Origin: Leptasterias polaris
Lineage: Eukaryota; Echinodermata; Asteroidea; Forcipulatida; Asteriidae
DNA length: 64,000 nt
Assembly: GCA_037783415.1 (NCBI GenBank)
Contig: JAZGTN010000028.1
Span: 4,412,501 to 4,476,500, forward strand
Direction: 5' to 3'
In this document: positions 25,801 through 34,338 of the stretch, piece by piece
Layout: every line of letters starts with the position of its first letter
Numbering within the stretch: the stretch's first letter is position 1
The notes under the pieces: generated by a model
Database searches by the model: none
What the model was told of the DNA's origin: nothing
Seen by the model: only the letters and a program-made list of their open reading frames with translations
Made by a program: the position numbers and the translations under genes

Positions 25801-28800
25801 TCGTATGGGAGCACACCGGTTTACTGTTTACCTATTTTAGTGATGTAGAATCATAGACAATAATTTGTTGATGAAAAATACAAAAAATGTCACGTAATGC
25901 TCGAAAACGACCAAATTTGATGTTTTGTTTTTTTAAGGAACCATTCTTCTCTATTCCTGGAAGACCTTAAGAGTCATGTTTGGGTTTATTTTGTAGCCTA
26001 AATAGTCCAACGAAGCCGGTGTTTCTCATTAATCCCTGGTGAAATTGTTACGTCTATTAAGAAGAAGAAGGGTGATTGGGAAGGCTGGAAAGCAAAATTG
26101 GAAACACGGGCATTAATACTGTGGGGAGGGGGGCCTCCCGGATCCAGGTAGAGTGAAGACGATACGAGAGTAATCAATAAATTTGATTAATAATTTGTAT
26201 ACAGGAATGCTTGCCCGAGGACATCTTACGTAAGAAGGAGTAGAGTAGGCAGTCAAAGATACACAACTTCGTGTGGCGTTTGGGGTTGGTCTCGCTGTAC
26301 TCATTACAGGTACGTCGGGTATAGCAGGTCACATAGGTAGCTTCCAAATTCATTGCAACGGTGAGAAGCAATCCAATGACCGTAGAGACAATAGCACACG
26401 GGCACAGACGCAGTGAGCGCATCAGACCCCCCCCCCCCCCCCACTAATTTCGCTGACTGAACACAAAAGAATACACAAGGATACAAAATCATGCTTAAGA
26501 CGCTTTTGAAGTGTCCACTTGTAACGTACCATATTTTCACAAGTTGCATGTCCGACTCTTGCTTGGACCACAACTTATCTGAAGTTAAAAGTGAATGAAG
26601 TTGAGTTAATTAGAACATTTAGAGTACCGTATTTTCCTGCGGATAAGACGCGTCTTATCTGACATTTTAGGGTCCTGCGTCTTGTCCGCCGAGCGTCTTA
26701 TCCGCAGGAAAATACGGTAGTGCCCCAAAGCAACCAATCTTGTCCTGCAGTAAATGTCCAGCTGGAACCGCTAATTTTGAGATGGAAAGATGATTGCATA
26801 TAAGAAACATCTTAAGACCTTAAGAGTAAACCAGAAACATAGAATCCTTTTCAAATATTCTATCAATCTTGTGCTCAAAATAGAGAGAAATGGCTAGGAA
26901 TCGCCTGAGATTGCACCATAGAGCGTTTTCCGGAGCCTTTAAGCAGGCCCGGAACCCATGCAATAAGGGCTTTGTACTTTGCATTTAGTATGGGAAGAAT
27001 TCTGAGATGGGACTGATTTGGAGCTTTCTATACGGGCTTTTTGTCATTGCCCATCAGTGTAACACCTCATCCACAAATTATAGTTCGATCATCTGATACT
27101 TTGGGAATACTGAAACGGTTCAACTTGAAACTCGGCCCTCAAAGTCTGCACCTCAACCCCTATCTGACAATTCTAGATCTGCCCCTGGCATCTGTGCTAC
27201 TTTTCAATATTACTGTAATGTACCGAGTCGGAGGGAAGCAATACTTGTATTAAAGTAAGCTTGGAACAAAGCTGGCTTTTGATTCGAGGCAGGTGGTACT
27301 CGGATTCGACGTCACAATGTTTGTTTTGTTCCTTTTGAATCACTATTTAGGTCTACCACAGAATATTACCAGGGCATTGTGACTACCAATGACTGTTGTA
27401 CAGGTTGGAGCAAAGACAGTAGCGGACGCTGTCTAACAGGTAAGGTTTATTGCTGTTTTGTATAGGTGATATTCAAAATGAATAAAATGATGTAAATTTT
27501 GTACTGCTCTAATTTCTTACTCCTTATGATTCTTTTTAACAGCACGATGCAGCAACCCTTGCCATCATGGCCGTTGTTCTTCACCCAATGTGTGCACTTG
27601 TGACTCTGGTTACACCTGGCCGACTTGCAACCAAGGTAAATTCGGAAGAGAGAAAAGGCACTGTTCTAAAAATCTTTCTCTGGTCATTTTTATTTATCTA
27701 TTGATATACATATGATTCTTTTCAACAGGGCCACAGTTGTTTTATTAGGTTAACTTTTTTTTTCTTCTGACATGTGTTGCTGGCTCTATTGTATGTTCCT
27801 TTGTCATTTTGATCATTATCTCCACTGTTTTGTTTTATTGTTTTGTGAAGTATGCCGAATAAATAATAACGATAAAAATAGTTGTTCTTCACCCATTGAG
27901 TGCAACTTGGAACTCTGGTGGTTAGTTAGTGCCAACATGCAACCAAGGTAAATTCGGAGGAGAGAAAATGTATACTGTTCTAAAAAAATCTTTCTCTGGT
28001 CATTTGTATATATTTATTCATATATTTATGATTCTTTTTAACAGCACGATGCAGCAACCCTTGCCAGCATGGCAGTTGTTCTTCACCTAACGTATGCACA
28101 TGTAACATTGGTTACACCGGGCCGACTTGCAACCAAGGTAAATTCGGAAGAGAGAAAAATAATGTAGTTTTTTTGTACTGTTCTAAAAATCTTTCTCTGG
28201 TCATTTCTATTTATTTATTTATTTATATGAATTTTTGATTCTTTTTAACAGCACTGTGCGGCAACCCTGGTTACACAGGGCCGACTTGCAACCAAGGTAA
28301 ACTCGGGAAGGGGAAAATTAGAAAGTTACAAACAAGTGATTTTAGTTATTTTGGAGCGAAATGGTGTAAAAACATCCCGTGTTAATCCAGTTCTTAAGAT
28401 GTAGATGACAACTGGGGAATCATCGTTTTTTATGTTACACTTTTAGACAAAGAATGGGCGAACTGTGACTGTTTTACATCCCTATAATATTTTGTTGATT
28501 ATAGGGGGAAAATAAGTGTGTGGAAAATAAGAGGGCTCACTACTTGCATCTGCTAAATCTACCCTAAATCCTGCTTTTTTGCTTCATTTATTTCGTTGGA
28601 AAGGTAAACGAAATGACGCCTGCGCAATTGACAAAGTCGGCTATTTCTTTCCAATATCTGCTTTTTATTTTTGCTTTTTATGTTAAATGTATTTTCTTTT
28701 TTCGTACAAAAAAGGAGAAAAGGGAAATTTGTTACAACGTGGAACTGGGGCATTTGGGTTGGCATATCCTGCAATTCTGTAATTTTTCAATAAGTATATC

Positions 28801-31119
28801 ATACAATCATCTTTCGTTTGTAAGCTATATGCAATCCTCCATGGCCGTCCCCCCTATTTCATTGTCATTAAAATTGCCTTTCTCCAACAAACGCTCAAAA
28901 ATATAAATGGTTACCAGGGTTATTCAGGCCAAACATGCAACCAACTTAATTAACGTAAACTATATATGAGAAATGTTAATGTTTTATCTTCGTACGACGC
29001 AAGTGGACCATTGTTTGTTTATGTCATGATGAATGACTGTTTTATATTACAGCAATATGTGATCCACCATGCCAACAAGGCACATGTTTATTGCCTGATG
29101 TGTGTACGTGTTACGATGGCTATGAAGGCCAGACTTGCAATCAAGGTAATTCTTTTGTTATATATTTTTATATTTCCAGAGTCATTTTGTTTGCTACCTG
29201 TTGTTCAAGCCTTTAAAGTCACCTGGAAATAGATTATTTTTTTTTTTTTAATATAAGAGTATATGTATATTAACAATAAAACAATTTTTTGAGTAATTGT
29301 TTGTCAGTATTTATATGTTAAAAAAATAGATAAAGTTGTTTGGGGCGACTCCGCCCATCCCTTTTTGTGACGTCAATCGATACACGTGCAAGTAGTGAGA
29401 TTGTACGTTTCGTTTGGTTATCCAAAAGGGGGTTTTTTCTTGCATTTTTCCAGCGAAAATTGCTGCTGGATGCAGCAAAACGACTAAAGATGGAGTCAGC
29501 CAGCATTTTTTTCAGTTACGGGCATCGAAAGTTAGGCTAACGAGGGCAAAGTGGTCCGGTCCGACGTCGTTTTCAGCGCTATGCAGCGAACGCTTGGATA
29601 GCCCGGGAATTTGTTCGTTGGTAGTATAGTGTGCAAGGGAAGTTGCAGTGAAGCTTAGGTTACCAGCGAAATGTTTCTGGTGGAAAAACAATACCTCGTA
29701 TTATCCGTGTTCTCGTTATGACCATGCTCGTATCTTCCGTTTTTAAGACATAGAAACGCGCATGGGACAGTTCGGGACCGGTGAAAAACCTCTGGCGTCT
29801 CGTATTAGTCGACTGTACACTGTCCTAGGATTGCATTGGGTGGTGACGTCCGAATACGAAAACGCATCATACTGATCAGGTACCCAGACGTAATGTACGG
29901 GGCCAGACTACACATTTTCTCCTGCCTCGATGACGTCACGAACAGCGCCATGTAAAGGGGGGCCTATTTTTTAATTTGTAATTAAAAGAAAAATACAATT
30001 TTTTAACCTTAGTAAATTGTTTATTCACATTCCACTCATAACAATGTATAATGACAAAAGCTTTATTTTGAAAAAATACCACTGCCAGGTGCCTTTAATT
30101 TACCACCCTTTAAAAAGACAATATAGCATTTTGAAATGTGGGACTTTTTATCATAATGATTGAATGTTTGTTTTGTTTTTTCAGCTGTTTGCGACATAAC
30201 TTGCCAACATGGCGGAGTTTGTACTGCACCCAATAACTGCAGCTGCTCGTATGGTTATTACTGGAGAAATGTGCAACCAAGGCAAGAATTTGGTATTGAG
30301 CTTCGTATCTGCAATGCAAAAACAGGGGTTGTGACATTTATACCACTGGTGTTGTCACATAGATAACAAAAAGGGATAACAATTTACATCATAGAATGTT
30401 AAAATAGCACTTGTTTCTGCCTATAACACCCCATGATGTTGATTTTTTATCTATATGTGACAAAACCCATGGTGTCAATTTTAACGCCCCCAGTTTCTGC
30501 AGTGTGTAGGCCTAAATGATGATTTCAAAATATAGTGCAAGTTTGTCCCTCCTTTCCCCAAACTGTTTTCGTTGGAACAGACCAAACTTAGCTAAACAAG
30601 AGATAAGTTTCCAGCAAAAAATAACATAGGCCAAATTTATCAAGCAGGGATTCCTGATTAGTGAATCTATGGTTTTGGTTTCTCTGCAGAAAAATTCATC
30701 AGGAAATGTTTGTCAAAATCGGCAAAAGAATTTTATAATTAGAATCTTTATCTGAAGAAATGTTGCTATGTTATTTGAAATGTGGATGTCTGAATAAAAG
30801 ATGTAATTTATAATCTCTAGCACTAGCACCCATTCTCATTCTAGGAACATGGTGTACTGACGAAACAAAGACGAAGATGACGTCACAGATTTCAGCAGGA
30901 CGCCCTCTATCGGGAGCATGCCTCCAGAATCACGTTGTCTACACGTTCCTCGCCCGCAGTCCCATCGCATGCGCTTTTACGTGCAGACGTAACTCTGGGT
31001 GCAAGTCCTTTAACTACTTGGCCAATGAGGGTCGCTGTGAGTTGAATTCTGTTGGTCGTGAGGGGAGTAACAAGAAGGATTGGGTTGAAAACATGGCCTG
31101 TGTTTATTACCAGTCTTAA
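10814..31119 (+). CDS. Gene B: secreted EMI - EGF-like array - PAN/apple protein with expanded EGF exons
   Basis: Proposed coding exons: 10814-10829, 11717-11816, 26205-26309, 27351-27439, 27543-27635, 28045-28137, 28252-28296, 29053-29145, 30845-31119. They sum to 909 nt, an open frame of 302 residues if the frameshifted exon 30185-30281 is skipped. The first-exon ATG joins in frame to the next exon; the ATGs at 11719 and 11722 are alternatives and lie just before the signal core [10 protein letters not shown]. Layout: N-terminus and signal 1-38, EMI 39-103, two full EGF modules 104-165, a 15-residue EGF remnant 166-180, one full EGF 181-211, PAN/apple 212-302. The PAN exon is nearly identical to gene A's. 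The signal-EMI intron is 14.4 kb and packed with LINEs. The protein is probably extracellular and its function is unknown. If the damaged exon is included, translation stops a few codons into the PAN exon. Confidence 0.68.
11120..11379. mobile_element. 260-bp MITE with 9-bp target-site duplication
   Basis: Flanked by identical AACGTGAAT at 11111-11119 and 11380-11388. Ends TAGACTTGTTGACAAGTCGT and the reverse complement of TAGACTTGTGGACAAGTCGT; the inverted similarity runs to about 38 bp and ends at TCGCGGTGA. A 9-bp duplication and long inverted repeats are Mutator-like. It sits in the first intron of gene B. No ORF. Confidence 0.85.
11380..11716. other. Remainder of gene B first intron
   Basis: Starts with the right-hand copy of the 9-bp duplication, then a G run near 11426-11437. 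ATTCGACGTTCTT recurs near 39712, so part of this is an older repeat into which the 260-bp MITE inserted. Ends at the acceptor before 11717. Confidence 0.45.
11817..12204. other. Start of the 14.4-kb gene B intron
   Basis: AT-rich intron between the signal-peptide exon and the first LINE. Contains runs of aacaaa/aataaa. No feature recognised. Confidence 0.4.
12205..15750 (-). mobile_element. CR1/L2-like LINE, ORF2 broken by frameshifts
   Basis: Minus-strand coding pieces, 5' to 3': 15435-14053 (460 codons), 14159-13824, 13725-13288 and 13510-12488. The first is an apurinic-type endonuclease with [12 protein letters not shown] and [11 protein letters not shown]. The rest are a reverse transcriptase with [25 protein letters not shown] and LFADDTSLV, plus the usual C-terminal domain. 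At least three frameshifts separate the pieces, so no single protein can be made. The 3' end at about 12,205-12,230 reads AATAAATGTTTATTGAATTG, a short ATTGA-type repeat tail. The 5' limit near 15,750 is approximate. It lies in the large gene B intron, opposite to the gene. Confidence 0.85.
15784..20459 (-). mobile_element. L1-like LINE, ORF2, interrupted by a foldback element
   Basis: On the minus strand ORF2 begins at 20459 with [12 protein letters not shown] and ends at 15784. Pieces: 20412-19412 in two frames (endonuclease: [28 protein letters not shown]), 19328-18777 ([27 protein letters not shown]), 18801-18346 ([22 protein letters not shown]), 18333-17944, then 16911-15784 with a CPLC...H..YC zinc-finger-like C-terminus. 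Catalytic YADD is HADD here. Frameshifts show it is dead. The element is split by the 1018-bp insert at 16870-17887. Domain order and the CPLC finger fit the L1/Tx1 group. Confidence 0.85.
16870..17887. mobile_element. 1018-bp foldback element inside the L1-like LINE
   Basis: Left end GGTTTTCTCGGTCAATTTCG, continuing GCAAATGAGCAGCC. The right end is its exact reverse complement, a perfect inverted repeat of 34 bp. TATA at 16866-16869 and 17888-17891 looks like a 4-bp target duplication. The interior consists largely of degenerate ~25-bp units containing CATTCAATTTCG or its complement, in both orientations. No transposase is present. The insertion is younger than the LINE. Confidence 0.85.
20460..20715. 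other. LINE 5' leader and junction to minisatellite
   Basis: Upstream of the LINE ORF2 start (minus strand). Any ORF1 of the LINE is missing, so the copy is 5'-truncated or ends here. The sequence passes into GGCTCTGGTGG-like units near 20605. Confidence 0.4.
20716..21301. repeat. GC-rich minisatellite, 9-bp and 18-bp units
   Basis: Built from GGTGGCTCT (9 bp) and GGTGGCTCGGCTGGCTCT (18 bp). Two successive blocks, about 20800-21005 and 21010-21245, have the same internal order: mixed GGCTCGGCTGGC units followed by a run of six or more GGTGGCTCT, pointing to block duplication. Because the unit is a multiple of three, all three plus frames stay open, giving apparent Leu/Val/Ala, Trp/Gly and Gly/Ser proteins. 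No promoter or splice context supports a gene. Confidence 0.9.
21302..22271. other. Gene B intron, remnant of a TTAA-type repeat, then LINE 5' flank
   Basis: 21302-21945 shows nothing recognisable. 21946-22145 begins CCCTTTAAAGGGAGGGTATA and continues with blocks shared with 10910-11060 and, in reverse, 56860-56990 (for example GAAGCACT-CAGCTGTTG and TTTTGAGAAA). It is the left half of a repeat of the same broad family, whose right end is lost where the next LINE begins. Confidence 0.5.
22150..25255 (+). mobile_element. CR1/L2-like LINE carrying the ORF1-RT fusion
   Basis: Element around the fused ORF. The 3' UTR runs 24900-25255 and ends CAACAAATAAATAAATAA, a short A/T repeat tail. The 5' boundary is only approximate. 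It lies in the 14.4-kb gene B intron in the same orientation as the gene. The long open frame suggests it is young, or recently deleted as a unit. Confidence 0.7.
22272..24899 (+). CDS. LINE-encoded ORF1-reverse transcriptase fusion, endonuclease missing
   Basis: One uninterrupted 875-codon frame. The more usual ORF1 start is Met49 (22416, [11 protein letters not shown]); the first 48 residues are probably 5' UTR read-through. Residues 95-137 form a coiled coil ([20 protein letters not shown]), then an RRM-like ORF1 part 138-253 ([37 protein letters not shown]). At about residues 254-262 (nt 23031-23058) it switches to the region just before an RT domain ([17 protein letters not shown]). The RT follows: [11 protein letters not shown] 383-393, [31 protein letters not shown] 513-526, [11 protein letters not shown] 570-580, FADD 602-605, and a CR1/L2-type C-terminus. 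The entire endonuclease is absent, so target cleavage of the usual kind cannot be encoded here. Confidence 0.85.
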   Translation: MEGVYPEVNFIYKRLSIFERNLREIDLPKLDRFVSFFFCAILLNIYYTMPPRKQPTPEPLAIDPSVLTTALVEAFKSKSLIDALVPALAEAITDAVSNNIYKAVEQEFVKRDEQISQLDSKILHLESRLDDIEQYSRRNSLLVYGIPEDVQESTDNKIIEAAKQHLNVNIPVSTIDRTHRLGPKTDRYGEPRARPIIVKFTSYNIRAAFYRVRAGFKGTNIYVHESLTPERQRWLKQARSHPSSVKAWTQDGKIEIKLKNNKNKLTHLIRISKKSYISKKLDKVKNNIKSTWQVLNSIMGRHESHTSPPAKFHDDEKDYTSPSTIANRFNDYFINVGPKLADKIPSSQFNPTDYLGNPVNQSIFLTPTTPEEILGLTSLIKDGKSPGFDDINPSIVKKSLGNIIHPLSHIFNLSLSTGVVPSALKVAKVIPILKSGDPARFCNYRPISVLSTFSKLLEKLVHIRLTKFVNAHNILTDSQFGFRPKYSTDMALIELHNKISSSVDKKNHTIGIFLDLSKAFDTLNHDILLSKLRHYGIRGVALEWFRSYLKNRDQFVLFSHVKSELAQLSCGVPQGTILGPLLFILYVNDITESSHKVSFLLFADDTNIFYNHENLQELFEIVNTKMIKLTDWFKCNKLSLNLNKTNYIIFGAKIHNENNHVYINDIPLKQVCSTKFLGVVVDEKLNWIDHINYISLKISRVTGVLNRVKHYISRNSLRTLYLTLAQPYYIYCNIVWASAPSSSLNRLIYLQKRLVRILTNSSFREHTQPLFHSLTLLKLNDIYTYHVSLFMFKHTKNSLPPSISENFKYRSQIHSYNTRSANKIHIPRLRTSFAQRTVLFMGPQIWNNLPPNITSIASLHIFKHSVKKFLIDKYK
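25256..25805. other. Gene B intron, probable LINE 3' tail and spacer
   Basis: 25260-25440 ends in AATAAACAAACAAACAAACC, which looks like another LINE 3' tail, but no coding part is visible. 25441-25805 holds a T-rich run and nothing else recognised. Confidence 0.4.
25806..26032. mobile_element. Short relative of the 1750-bp TTAA element
   Basis: Matches the two ends of 6932-8681 in order: GCACACCGGTT-ACTGTTTAC and GATGTAGAATCA at the left, GAACCATTCTTCTC, TTTATTTTGTAGCC and CGAAGCCGGTG at the right. TTAA is kept at 26029-26032. The middle 1.5 kb of the long form is absent. Confidence 0.7.
26310..26634. other. Intron within the EMI domain of gene B, poly-C run
   Basis: A run of about 16 C lies at 26427-26442. 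No gene or complete repeat in this stretch. Confidence 0.4.
26635..26719. mobile_element. 85-bp palindromic MITE
   Basis: Left arm TACCGTATTTTCCTGCGGAT plus AAGACGC; the right arm is the exact reverse complement, 27 bp each. A second small palindrome, GATAAGACGCGTCTTATC, lies inside. The TACCGTATTT end is a recurrent end type of tiny hairpin MITEs in animals. Confidence 0.85.
26720..27350. other. Intron of gene B, nothing recognised
   Basis: Unique-looking sequence up to the second EMI exon. The last 100 bases resemble the intron end before gene A's exon 4343 only weakly. Confidence 0.35.
27884..27946 (+). pseudogene. Degenerate EGF exon relic between gene B EGF exons
   Basis: Resembles the 3' two thirds of the neighbouring EGF exons: GTTGTTCTTCACCCA at the start and CATGCAACCAAG|gtaaatt at the end. 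It lacks the 5' part and an acceptor, and the cysteine pattern is lost. It is a leftover of the local exon-plus-intron duplication. Confidence 0.6.
28252..28296 (+). CDS. 45-bp mini EGF exon of gene B
   Basis: Between tttttaacag and gtaaac, the exon encodes [15 protein letters not shown] in phase 1-1. It corresponds to the first and last parts of a normal 93-bp EGF exon with 48 bp removed from the middle. Only two of six cysteines remain, so it cannot form an EGF fold, but the frame and both splice sites are intact. The surrounding introns are near copies of those around 28045-28137. Confidence 0.65.
28905..28945 (+). pseudogene. Relic of the 3' half of an EGF exon
   Basis: Reads as [12 protein letters not shown] before losing the donor: CAACTTAATT stands where CAAG|gtaatt is expected. 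Absent from the matching place in gene A. Short, so the call rests only on similarity to neighbouring exons. Confidence 0.45.
29213..30098. mobile_element. 886-bp TTAA-flanked element in gene B intron
   Basis: Left end TTAAAGTCACCTGG, right end the reverse complement of TTAAAGGCACCTGG, with TTAA at both extremes. No long ORF and no transposase motif. Absent from gene A's matching intron (6293-6415), so it inserted after the A/B duplication. Confidence 0.7.
30185..30281 (+). pseudogene. Frameshifted EGF exon of gene B with GC donor
   Basis: Homologous to gene A's exon 6416-6511 (96 bp) but 97 bp long, with one extra base near GGTTATTACTGG. The first five cysteines are kept ([18 protein letters not shown]); the shift removes the last. 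The donor is AAG|gcaaga instead of AAG|gtaaga. Spliced to the PAN exon, the reading ends at a stop within a few codons. Skipping it restores the frame because neighbouring exons are phase 1. Confidence 0.8.
30282..30844. other. Last intron of gene B
   Basis: Closely similar to parts of gene A's matching intron (6540-6890 and 8690-8864), including the foldback segment near 30335-30510. It lacks the 1750-bp element found in gene A, so that insertion in A came after the duplication. Confidence 0.6.
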
Positions 31120-34100
31120 TATAAGACGGCTAAACGTATGGTCCTTCACACTTTCTTTACATTTCAGTACGTGACAGCAAAAACTCTCATGATAGTGTGC
31201 TCGCCAGAAATTTATTTACGGAAAGTTTTGATATAATTATTAGTTAAAACTTACACCAATTTTTTCACAACGTTATATTGTTTAATGGGTTTGTTAATTA
31301 GCACATCTTCACTTTATTAAAATGCATTTTATAGATTCTCGGCTCTTTTAGATTTGTATGTTGGTATTTAACTCCTAATTATTAGGAAAATGTAAAACTT
31401 TGTGCATTTTCTCACTTAATGAAATTGTAGAAAAGTTTATGCACTTACTGTTCTTTATCATTTACATTCATTGTTTGCATTTATTACCAGAATGTTTGAA
31501 AAATATATTTATAAGGATCCATCGGCAACATTGCAAAAAGTATAAATTTGAAACGCTTCAGAATAGTCTAGTTTGTCAGGTTCTAACCACATTTACTTTT
31601 CTGCGGTCGTCGTCGCCGTCGTCCCGTCGTCGTCGTCGATGCTGATTTTGTTTTTCTGGTGTTAGTTTTTCCTTCTTCTAAAGCTTTAGTCACAATGAAG
31701 TTGACCTCAAGTATAGTATTTTGTTATTAACATGTTTTAAAACAAATATTGTACACGACTTTTTGATTATGAAACTATTAACTTTTCATAGACACAGACT
31801 GATAAATGGACTAAAAGTAGAAAACATATTTCAATAACTCTAGACCCAGTAAAATAGGAGCCAATAAAATCACAAAGCAAATCTGTTTGCAATTTGCCCG
31901 TATAGATGAATTGCATAAGACGTCATTGGCCGCCATTTTTAATGTCAAACAACGGAAAAGTGCAAGCGTGTTTACGAACTGCGCACGACTCTCAGCCAAT
32001 AGCTCTTCATGCGCGCGAGTTTTTAGCAACGATGGCAGCAAGGGCCCTATAGTTGATGTTTGATGTGCATTGTTCATATGTTATAGCTATACCGATGTAC
32101 AAGTTTCCCCGTTATTTTTAAACAAATAAGCTTCCAATTTAGACGATTCGTTAATCTATTTCACGCGAAATTGAAAGCTCCTGAAAACAAGTCATTAAAT
32201 TTTAACTCAATACGTGAGCAGTTGGTCTTCTTTATACGTCGATTAAAAAAGATAACCGTTCGTTATAACAATCTACTCATATAACCTTCAAACTTGCAGC
32301 AGCTTTACTCAGAAATCTCTATAGTTGCACCTATATACTCTGCTGCTAAATTGGATGCCAATTTCCCGTGGCTAAAAAGAACGCCATTACAGTTTAATGC
32401 TACATAAATTCGCATGCCTAAAGTGAAATTGAAATCAACTGAAGTAAGAGGCAAAATTTCTTTTTCACAATGCATCAAAGTAAAATAGGCTGGTTTTTTG
32501 CCAAATTATCGTGAAAACCTAAAACTACTCGTATTGCCTCTTATCTCTCTCTCGAGTGAAATGAAAAGAAACTACAAAATCTTATATTTATTCGAAGCAC
32601 CATGCTTCCCCGTACTTCGAACTTAGAAGGCTACGAATGCCGCATGCGTTTTCTACGTACATACAAAGGCAACCATTAATACTAATAGGCAATGGTAGTG
32701 TGTTGGATTCCGCATGTCTTAAATCACAACACTCTGTCCTAATTACGGACAAGATTATAGGCTGAGCGAGTTGTAGGAAAATAGGGTGAAAAGCAGGATA
32801 CAAATTGATGATGTCATCATGACGAGGAAACTGTTATCTTTATCATGTACGTACATAATCTTGTTTACCGCGTACGTCGTGTACGTTCATGAAAACTCTC
32901 GTGTAGGCCTACGCGGAGTAGATGTTCGGAATTTGGGAGGTTTCTCAGTTCTGAAAAGAACTGTCCTGCTTATTAACTGCTACCTGGGCGGAAGGTAGGA
33001 ATTCGGCCGGGACTAATACCTTCACGATGACTAGAGCAGGCTAGTCGAAACGTTGAGACCAATTCAGAACTCACTCCGCGACAGTGAAGTTTAGGGTCCT
33101 ATAACTAAGCGAAATTAGTACTCCCGCCCTATTTTCTACCTTCCACCCATTGATACCTCACCACGCAATGCCTCAAAAACAACACATGTACAGCTTCCGT
33201 ATTATTTCGATCCAATTACTGGAGCAAACAACTGGTGATTGATTGGTCTATATATAGTAAGGTTTCCTGACGTTGAATGATGAACTTCAGACGCAAGCAT
33301 TTCTCTAGGGGGTTGTCACTTAAGAAAACATTTATAGTTAATCAGCTTTCAGATTAAAACTGTAAATTTTTTATGTGTTTTTCCCATCAGTGAAATACTA
33401 CGAATTAAAGTTGCATGGCGCGATTATTGCAGAAAGAATTTTTTTTTTAAGGTTTTCTCTAAACGGACAGATGAAGCCGATTCAAAAAGGAAAACGTACA
33501 AAAACTTTCGCATTTGCCACGGACAACGCACAAAAAAACATGTAACATGCAAAATGTTTGTACATGGCTGATGGACGTGAAACAGGTCAGTAGCCAGAAC
33601 TGGGTTTTTTTGAGGGGGACGAATATTAAAGAAAATTTTTGTCGGCGCTTAAGCACCGCTCGTTACGCAGCGACGCAGTGGTGTCTAAGGGGGGATGTAC
33701 CCCCTGGAAAGTTGGAAACAATTTTGTGCTATAATATTGTTTGTTAAATCTGAAGAAAAAAACCACTAAATTACAGCTTTGTATCATTATTATTTCTGCA
33801 TATTTAATGCTCAGACAACGCATGCCTTCATTGCTTCCCCCATTAACATCTTTGCATATTAAGTCCTATTTTATGTTATAATAAGTCATATTTTATGTCA
33901 TAATTTAACGATAATTCACAGACAAAGGAATAAACTTTTTGTTTAGTGTGTTATTTATTATTTTTCTTGCTTTTCTTTTGTCGGATTTGTTTTCCTCTTT
34001 TTAGGGGGCATCTCCCTCACCCCTGGTTACGGGCCTGGTGTGAGATAATGCCGGAATCCCGGCAGTGGTTTTAAATAACAACCACTTAGGCCTACCATTG

Positions 34101-34121
34101 GCTCATTATTTCGCGCAGTGC
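31120..34121. other. Intergenic region between genes B and C
   Basis: 3 kb without a supported gene. Contains a GTCGTC-type trinucleotide run (31607-31640), a T-rich stretch, and a region (32150-32550) with scattered GAAATTGAAA units in the style of the degenerate arrays elsewhere. A hammerhead-like motif lies near 33021-33051. Short frames here have no splice or homology support. Confidence 0.4.
33021..33051 (+). ncRNA. Hammerhead-like core, probably decayed
   Basis: ACGATGACTAGAGCAGG continues to CTAGTCGAAACG. GACTAG and CTAGTC can pair as stem II, followed by GAAAC, as in minimal hammerhead ribozymes of Penelope-like and other retroelements. The conserved CUGAUGA start is ACGATGA here, so the essential C3 and U4 are changed and activity is unlikely. 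Confidence 0.25.
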
Positions 34122-34338
34122 CTTATAGACGATGTGACCTCTGACGTCATTTGAAAATCATAACATGATGCGCGCGCATGTCGCCGGGCAAAACCTTTGT
34201 GTACTTGACAGCCAGCTAGAAAGTACACGCAATATTACCATGACTACGCGTCTTTTTGCCCGGCGGAACATGACTTGGACAACAGACTTGTCAACAGAGG
34301 GCGGTTTGAATGTAAACAGAGGTCACATCGTCTATAAG
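34122..34338. mobile_element. 217-bp MITE upstream of gene C promoter
   Basis: Left end CTTATAGACGATGTGACCTC, right end its perfect reverse complement (21-22 bp). A second inverted pair, TTGCCCGG/CCGGGCAA, lies inside. It ends about 480 bp before the gene C TATA box. Confidence 0.8.
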
